Part shown: piece after piece, positions 33,531 through 37,124 of the stretch
Position numbering within the stretch: the first letter of the stretch is position 1
Layout of the letters: each line of letters starts with the position of its first letter
Assembly (NCBI RefSeq): GCF_024159025.1
Contig: NZ_JAMYXC010000298.1
Location: 1-37,124 of the forward strand
Direction of reading: 5' to 3'
Length of the DNA: 37,124 bases
DNA from: Limimaricola litoreus
GTDB lineage: Bacteria > Pseudomonadota > Alphaproteobacteria > Rhodobacterales > Rhodobacteraceae
Made by a program: the position numbers and the translations under genes
Notes under the pieces: model-generated
What the model was told of the DNA's origin: nothing
Seen by the model: only the letters and a program-made list of their open reading frames with translations
The model's database searches: none

Positions 33531-33884
33531 TGTGTGAAGTGACGATGCGGTCTGTGTGAAGTGACGCTGAACCACGTGTGGAGTCACGTTGCGCCCGGGC
33601 GCATTCAGCCTGCTGCCAATCAGGCCAAATGTAGCAGATCCATGGGTGAAGTGACGATCTCGACAGCATTCATGTGTGAAATGACGACGACGGCGTCTCT
33701 ATCTGGGCGATGTGGAATCGCGATTCTCGACCTTCCGAGGCCTTCCATGTGTGAAGTGACGTTCCGAGCCCCGTATCCATGTGCAAAGTGACGTTTCTCT
33801 CCCGGTCTATGTGTGAAGTGACGATGTTTTCTTGACAGCCTGTGTGATGTGACGTTTCCGTGGGGCGACCTGTGTGAAGTGACG
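33531..33884 (+). repeat. Origin iterons (ten copies of TGTGTGAAGTGACG)
   Basis: Ten direct repeats of a 14-base unit start at 33531, 33553, 33575, 33643, 33673, 33748, 33780, 33810, 33841 and 33871. Five copies are exact (1, 2, 6, 8 and 10); the others differ at one to three positions. The first three are spaced 22 bases apart, about two helical turns, and the last four about 30-32, about three turns. Together with the DnaA box they mark the origin (oriV). The final copy ends two bases before the initiator ATG, so it covers that gene's ribosome binding region. Confidence 0.92.
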
Positions 33885-33886
33885 AT

Positions 33887-34909
33887 ATGAACAGCCCGCT
33901 CCTGCCCGACCGTCATCCGGAACCCGACTTCTTCGTCTGCGACGTGCTCGACGCCGCGCCGAAGGGCGACATCGGCTCGATGGAGCATCCGATCTTCTCG
34001 CTGTCGACCAAGCCCGACCTGAGGCCGCGCCGCTACGAGCATCGCGGCATCGTCGTCGAGATCAAGCCAAGCTCGGACGGCCTCGCCACGGTGCATGACC
34101 GCGACATCCTGATCTTCTGCATCAGCCAGATCATCCGCGGAATGAACGAGGGGCGCGAGGTCAGCCAGCTGGTCCGCTTCCAGGCCGCCGATCTTTTGCG
34201 CGCGACCAACCGCGAGACTTCGGGGCGTGGCTACCAGCTTCTCAAATCGGCATTGGAGCGGCTGGCCGGTACGCGGATCTCGACCAATATCGTCACCGGT
34301 GGCGAGGAGACCTTCGAGACCTTCGGCCTCGTCGAGCGGGCCAAGGTCGTGCGCGAGACGCGCGAGGGGCGGATGCACGAGGTCGAGGTCAAGCTTTCGG
34401 ACTGGGTCTTCAACGCGATCAAGGCGCAGGAGGTCCTGACGCTCTCGCGCGATTACTTCCGCCTGCGCAAGCCGCTGGAACGCCGCCTCTACGAGCTGGC
34501 GCGCAAGCATTGCGGTCATCAGTCCGAATGGAAGATCGGCCTGACCCTGCTGCACCGCAAATGCGGTTCGGGCTCCAAAAGCTACGAGTTCAAGCGGCTG
34601 GTCGGCGCGATCATCGCCGAGGATGTCGAGCACAGCCACATGCCCGACTACTCGGTGCGCTTTTGCGAGGACGAGAAGCACGTGATCTTCCGCAGCCGGG
34701 GCACGGTCACCCATGCCGAAACGGAAGACATCCGCATCCCGCCGCTGGATGCGGATGTCTACGAGACGGCGCGGGCGCTCGCGCCGGGCTGGGACGTGCG
34801 GGTGATCGAGGGCGAATGGCGGGCCTGGCTCACCGAGCCGCCCCGCAACGCCGAGGCGGCCTTCCTTGGTTTCTGCCGCAAGTGGTACGAGCGGCGCGGC
34901 GCCCCCTGA
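33887..34909 (+). CDS. Plasmid replication initiator protein (RPA family)
   Basis: A 340-residue initiator of the RPA family (Pfam PF10134, COG5534). Conserved stretches include DFFVCDVLDAAPKGDIGSME, HPIFSLSTKPDLRPRRYEH, LATVHDRDILIFCISQII, NRETSGRGYQLLKSALERL and LTLSRDYFRLRKPLERRLYE. The protein should bind the iterons just upstream and open the origin together with DnaA. As I recall, this family is the DnaA-like plasmid type of the Rhodobacterales classification; that label is from memory. The ATG at 33887 has only GAAG within the last iteron as ribosome binding site. A small GCGGTG/CACCGC hairpin follows the stop at 34912-34933. Confidence 0.93.
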   Translation: MNSPLLPDRHPEPDFFVCDVLDAAPKGDIGSMEHPIFSLSTKPDLRPRRYEHRGIVVEIKPSSDGLATVHDRDILIFCISQIIRGMNEGREVSQLVRFQAADLLRATNRETSGRGYQLLKSALERLAGTRISTNIVTGGEETFETFGLVERAKVVRETREGRMHEVEVKLSDWVFNAIKAQEVLTLSRDYFRLRKPLERRLYELARKHCGHQSEWKIGLTLLHRKCGSGSKSYEFKRLVGAIIAEDVEHSHMPDYSVRFCEDEKHVIFRSRGTVTHAETEDIRIPPLDADVYETARALAPGWDVRVIEGEWRAWLTEPPRNAEAAFLGFCRKWYERRGAP

Positions 34910-34954
34910 GCGCGGTGGGGCAGGGGGCACCGCTGGCGTTTCACTCCGAAGCTT

Positions 34955-36388
34955 TCAGTGTTCGGGCGTGTTCAATGGCATCGGGCGCACGCCCGGGGCG
35001 GTTTGCGCCGAAGAGCGCTCGTCGGCCAGCGCCTCGGGCAGGACGAGGTTCAGCACGATGGCGAGGAAGGCCGCGGGCAAAAGCCCTGAGGTGAGCAGCA
35101 CGCGGGCCGTCTCCGGCAGGTACTGCACCGCCTGCGGCTCGAGCTGAAGACCGAGCCCAAGGCTCAGCGAGACGGCGAGGATCACCATGTTGCGCCGGTT
35201 CCATTCGACTTCGGAGAGCATCGAGACCCCGGCGGCGACCACCATGCCGAACATCACGATGACGCCGCCGCCGAGCACCTCGATCGGCACGGTGCGGATC
35301 ACCCCGCCGACCTTGGGCACCAGCCCGCAGATGATGAGAAAGACCGCGCCGCAGGTGACGACGTGGCGGCTCATCACGCCGGTCATCGCGATCAGCCCGA
35401 CGTTCTGGCTGAACGAGGTGTTGGGCAGGCCGCCGAACACGCCCGCGAGCGCGGTGCCCAGACCGTCGGCAAAGGTCGCGCCCTCGATCTCGCGGTCGGT
35501 CGCCTCGCGTCCCGCGCCGCCCTTGGTGATGCCCGATACGTCTCCCACCGTCTCGACCGCCGAGACAAAGGCCATGAGGCAGAAGCCCAGGATGGCCGCG
35601 ATGGTGAAATCCACCCCGTAGCGGAACGGATCGGGCAGGGCGAAGGCGGCGGCGTTGTTCCACGACCCGGCGATCGCCTCGGGCGTCAGGATGCCCACCG
35701 CCAGCGCGTAGGCATAGCCGGCCAAGAGGCCCAGAAGCACCGCCGAGACGGCGAGCATGCCGCGGGCGAAGAACTTCAGCCCCAATGTCACGAGGATCAC
35801 CACGAAAGCCGCCGACCAGTTGAGCGCGGAGCCGTATTCCGCCGCCCCCGATGCCTTGGCCGGGACGCCGCCCGCCGCATACTGGATGCCGACCTGCACC
35901 AGCGCGAGGCCGATCAGCGTCACCACCAGGCCGGTGACCAGCGGCGGCAGCGCAAAGCGGATGCGGCCGATCACGAGGCCAAGCGCCGCATGGAACAGCC
36001 CGCCGACGATGATGCCGCCATAGAGCGCGGCCAACCCGTCGATGCCCTTGCCCGCGACCAGCGGGATCATGACGGGCAGAAAGGCGAAGCTGGTGCCCTG
36101 CACGATCGGCAGCGCCGCGCCGACGCGGCCCACGGTGACCGTCTGAAGAAGCGTGGCGATGCCCGCGAACAGCATCGACATCTGGATCAGGTAGAGCAGC
36201 TCCGGGAAATCGGCGGAGTTGGAGCCAAAGCCGAAGCCCGCGGCCCCTGCGACGACGATCGCCGGTGTGACGTTGGCGACGAACATCGCCAGCACGTGCT
36301 GGATGCCGAGCGGGATCGCCTTGTGAAGCGGGGGGGTGTAATTCGGGTCGCGGAGCTGGTCCGGGGTTCCGATCGAAGTGTCGGCCAT
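34955..36388 (-). CDS. NCS2-family purine permease (urate/xanthine type)
   Basis: A 477-residue nucleobase:cation symporter-2 protein with about 12-14 hydrophobic segments. Hallmarks are GIQHVLAMFVANVTPAIVVA near the N-terminus, QGTSFAFLPVM, the substrate-site helix SAVETVGDVSGI with its conserved Glu, and the NCS2 signature-like GLPNTSFSQNVGLIAMTGV. The QNVG sequence is typical of urate and xanthine carriers rather than uracil carriers. It would supply substrate for the purine pathway at 27.1-30.5 kb, from which it is separated by the replication module. AGGG precedes the ATG at 36388. Confidence 0.92.
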   Translation of the reverse strand: MADTSIGTPDQLRDPNYTPPLHKAIPLGIQHVLAMFVANVTPAIVVAGAAGFGFGSNSADFPELLYLIQMSMLFAGIATLLQTVTVGRVGAALPIVQGTSFAFLPVMIPLVAGKGIDGLAALYGGIIVGGLFHAALGLVIGRIRFALPPLVTGLVVTLIGLALVQVGIQYAAGGVPAKASGAAEYGSALNWSAAFVVILVTLGLKFFARGMLAVSAVLLGLLAGYAYALAVGILTPEAIAGSWNNAAAFALPDPFRYGVDFTIAAILGFCLMAFVSAVETVGDVSGITKGGAGREATDREIEGATFADGLGTALAGVFGGLPNTSFSQNVGLIAMTGVMSRHVVTCGAVFLIICGLVPKVGGVIRTVPIEVLGGGVIVMFGMVVAAGVSMLSEVEWNRRNMVILAVSLSLGLGLQLEPQAVQYLPETARVLLTSGLLPAAFLAIVLNLVLPEALADERSSAQTAPGVRPMPLNTPEH

Positions 36389-36718
36389 GATGCATTCCCT
36401 ACTGGCGGCGGCGGGACCGATCTTGATGCCGGCTCCGCCCTGGTCGCCCGAACGGCGCGCCGTTCGGGCAGCGGTGTCGCGAAGCGGCCGGTCCGCGCGC
36501 GGGGACGATGGCCCGGCAAAGCAGAGGTCGGGTCGATCGTCCCGCGCAGTCAGGAAGACACGGCGGCCCTTCTGCGACGGTCACAGCGTAACCCGTCCCC
36601 GCGCGGGAATTCATGAAGAAATAATTGAAGATCCCTCAGGCATATGCCTCACGATACGACGTCTGCCCGATCCGCGAGCCTTGCGCACGGATCGGCGGCG
36701 GCAGATGCAAAAAGAAGG
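36389..36718. promoter_or_regulatory. Leader region of the purine permease, with a 24-base perfect palindrome
   Basis: No gene is visible in this 330-base stretch. At 36446-36469 an uninterrupted 24-base palindrome (GCCCGAACGGCG followed by its complement) lies 58 bases before the permease ATG; as RNA it would fold into a strong stem. A second palindrome, AGGCATATGCCT, lies at 36638-36649. They may be operators, or the first may be part of an RNA element; neither could be assigned to a known riboswitch by eye. Confidence 0.5.
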
Positions 36719-37123
36719 TCAGCAGAGCGGTTTTACCTTGCCGCTGAGCCGCGCGCCGAACGTCAGGGTGCCCGGCATGGCCGCGATCAGTCCGCCGAGC
36801 CCGGCAAAGCGCGTGGGCCGCATCGCAAGATGGGCAAAGGCATTGGCGGCGCGGATGCGGGTCGAGAACTGCCTGCGCCATGCCGCGTGATAGCGCGCGC
36901 CCGCCCGGTCGCGCGCATCCGCATCGGCCAGATCGCAGCCATCGAGCGCGCGCGACAGCAACCAGCCCGACTGGATCGCCATGGAAATGCCCTCGGCGAT
37001 CACCGGATGCGCCTCGCCTGCGAGGTTGCCGACGCGGAACACGCCATCGGCGTGGCAGGACCGCAGGGCGGGGCGGATCGGTCCCGCCGCGAGCCATGGC
37101 CCGTCGCGCCGCGCGCCGTCGAG
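36719..37123 (-). CDS. FAD-dependent oxidoreductase, C-terminal part (partial)
   Basis: About 134 C-terminal residues; the gene continues past the right edge. The segment DGVFRVGNLAGEAHPVIAEG followed by ISMAIQSGWLL is the FAD-binding C-terminal motif of geranylgeranyl-reductase-like and aromatic-hydroxylase-like flavoproteins, in which an Asp or Asn contacts the FAD ribityl chain and a Pro-Gly-like turn follows. The tail RPTRFAGLGGLIAAMPGTL is not typical of HpxO-type urate hydroxylase, so a role in purine oxidation is not supported even though a purine permease is next to it. The NAD(P) domain is outside the window. Confidence 0.8.
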   Translation of the reverse strand, partial: LDGARRDGPWLAAGPIRPALRSCHADGVFRVGNLAGEAHPVIAEGISMAIQSGWLLSRALDGCDLADADARDRAGARYHAAWRRQFSTRIRAANAFAHLAMRPTRFAGLGGLIAAMPGTLTFGARLSGKVKPLC

Positions 37124-37124
37124 C

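Larger units (their letters stand above)
33213..33886. other. Replication origin region between parA and the initiator gene
   Basis: This 674-base gene-free interval contains, in order, the parA control region, the DnaA box with AT-rich 13-base repeats, and the iteron array. TTGACA at 33832-33837 may be the -35 element of the initiator promoter, but I see no convincing -10, and the element lies between iterons, so initiator binding would compete with transcription. Confidence 0.7.

Noticed and set aside
33531-33884. A repeat array that could be mistaken for a CRISPR.
   Set aside because: Units are only 14 bases with degenerate copies and irregular gaps, no cas genes are present, and the setting next to a replication initiator and DnaA box identifies them as iterons.
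34941-36395. A second minus-strand frame of 484 codons overlapping the purine permease.
   Set aside because: It is an out-of-frame shadow rich in Arg and Gly without membrane segments; the other frame encodes a clear NCS2 transporter.
36719-37123. The right-edge flavoprotein as an FAD-dependent urate hydroxylase completing the purine pathway.
   Set aside because: Its C-terminal sequence does not resemble HpxO as I know it; proximity to a purine permease alone is not enough.

Overview
This 37.1 kb, GC-rich window looks like part of an extrachromosomal replicon (plasmid, megaplasmid or chromid) of an alphaproteobacterium, most likely a Rhodobacteraceae member. The grounds are codon and GC style, the gene families present, and a complete replication and partition module at 30.75-34.9 kb: three parS-like palindromes, parB, parA, an origin with a DnaA box and ten iterons, and an RPA-family initiator. 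No rRNA, complete tRNA or CRISPR array was seen.

Layout. (1) 1-5.35 kb is a creatine module: the tail of an ABC ATPase, a GlxA-type AraC regulator, a sodium:solute symporter, an unlisted 35-residue membrane miniprotein, creatinase with its catalytic residues, and a divergent LysR regulator. (2) 5.5-16 kb is a polyol or ketose module. A seven-gene minus-strand operon encodes a CUT2 sugar ABC transporter, an SDR polyol dehydrogenase, a fused DhaK-DhaL kinase, a separate DhaL, and a SorC-type regulator fused to a second full DhaK domain. A divergent Zn-type polyol dehydrogenase faces it across an operator-like palindrome. Tetritol use (threitol or erythritol via erythrulose) is the best guess, but the substrate is not proven by sequence. 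(3) 16.1-16.9 kb holds a decayed IS3-type orfA and a small orphan gene. (4) 16.9-26.55 kb is a nine-gene minus-strand operon: two Dpp/Opp-type ATPases, a peptide-binding protein, two permeases, a cytoplasmic gamma-glutamyltransferase-like enzyme, a DUF1028 protein, a TauE/SafE permease and a GntR/FCD regulator. (5) 27.1-30.5 kb is late purine (urate to glyoxylate) catabolism: ureidoglycine aminohydrolase, an allantoinase-OHCU decarboxylase fusion, ureidoglycolate lyase and HIU hydrolase. (6) 30.75-34.9 kb is the replicon backbone. (7) 34.95-36.4 kb is an NCS2 purine permease, so the backbone sits inside the purine locus. (8) The right edge is the C-terminal part of an FAD-dependent oxidoreductase.

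How it works together. Three of the four catabolic modules release usable nitrogen: creatine to sarcosine plus urea, urate and allantoin to urea, ammonia and glyoxylate, and gamma-glutamyl or peptide substrates to amino acids. The fourth supplies carbon from a polyol. The replicon therefore looks like a nitrogen- and carbon-scavenging accessory element. The most distinctive items are the SorC-DhaK fusion with its doubled kinase set, the RepABC-style parS sites beside an RPA-type replication gene, the last iteron overlapping the initiator's ribosome binding site, and the membrane miniprotein beside the creatine-linked symporter.
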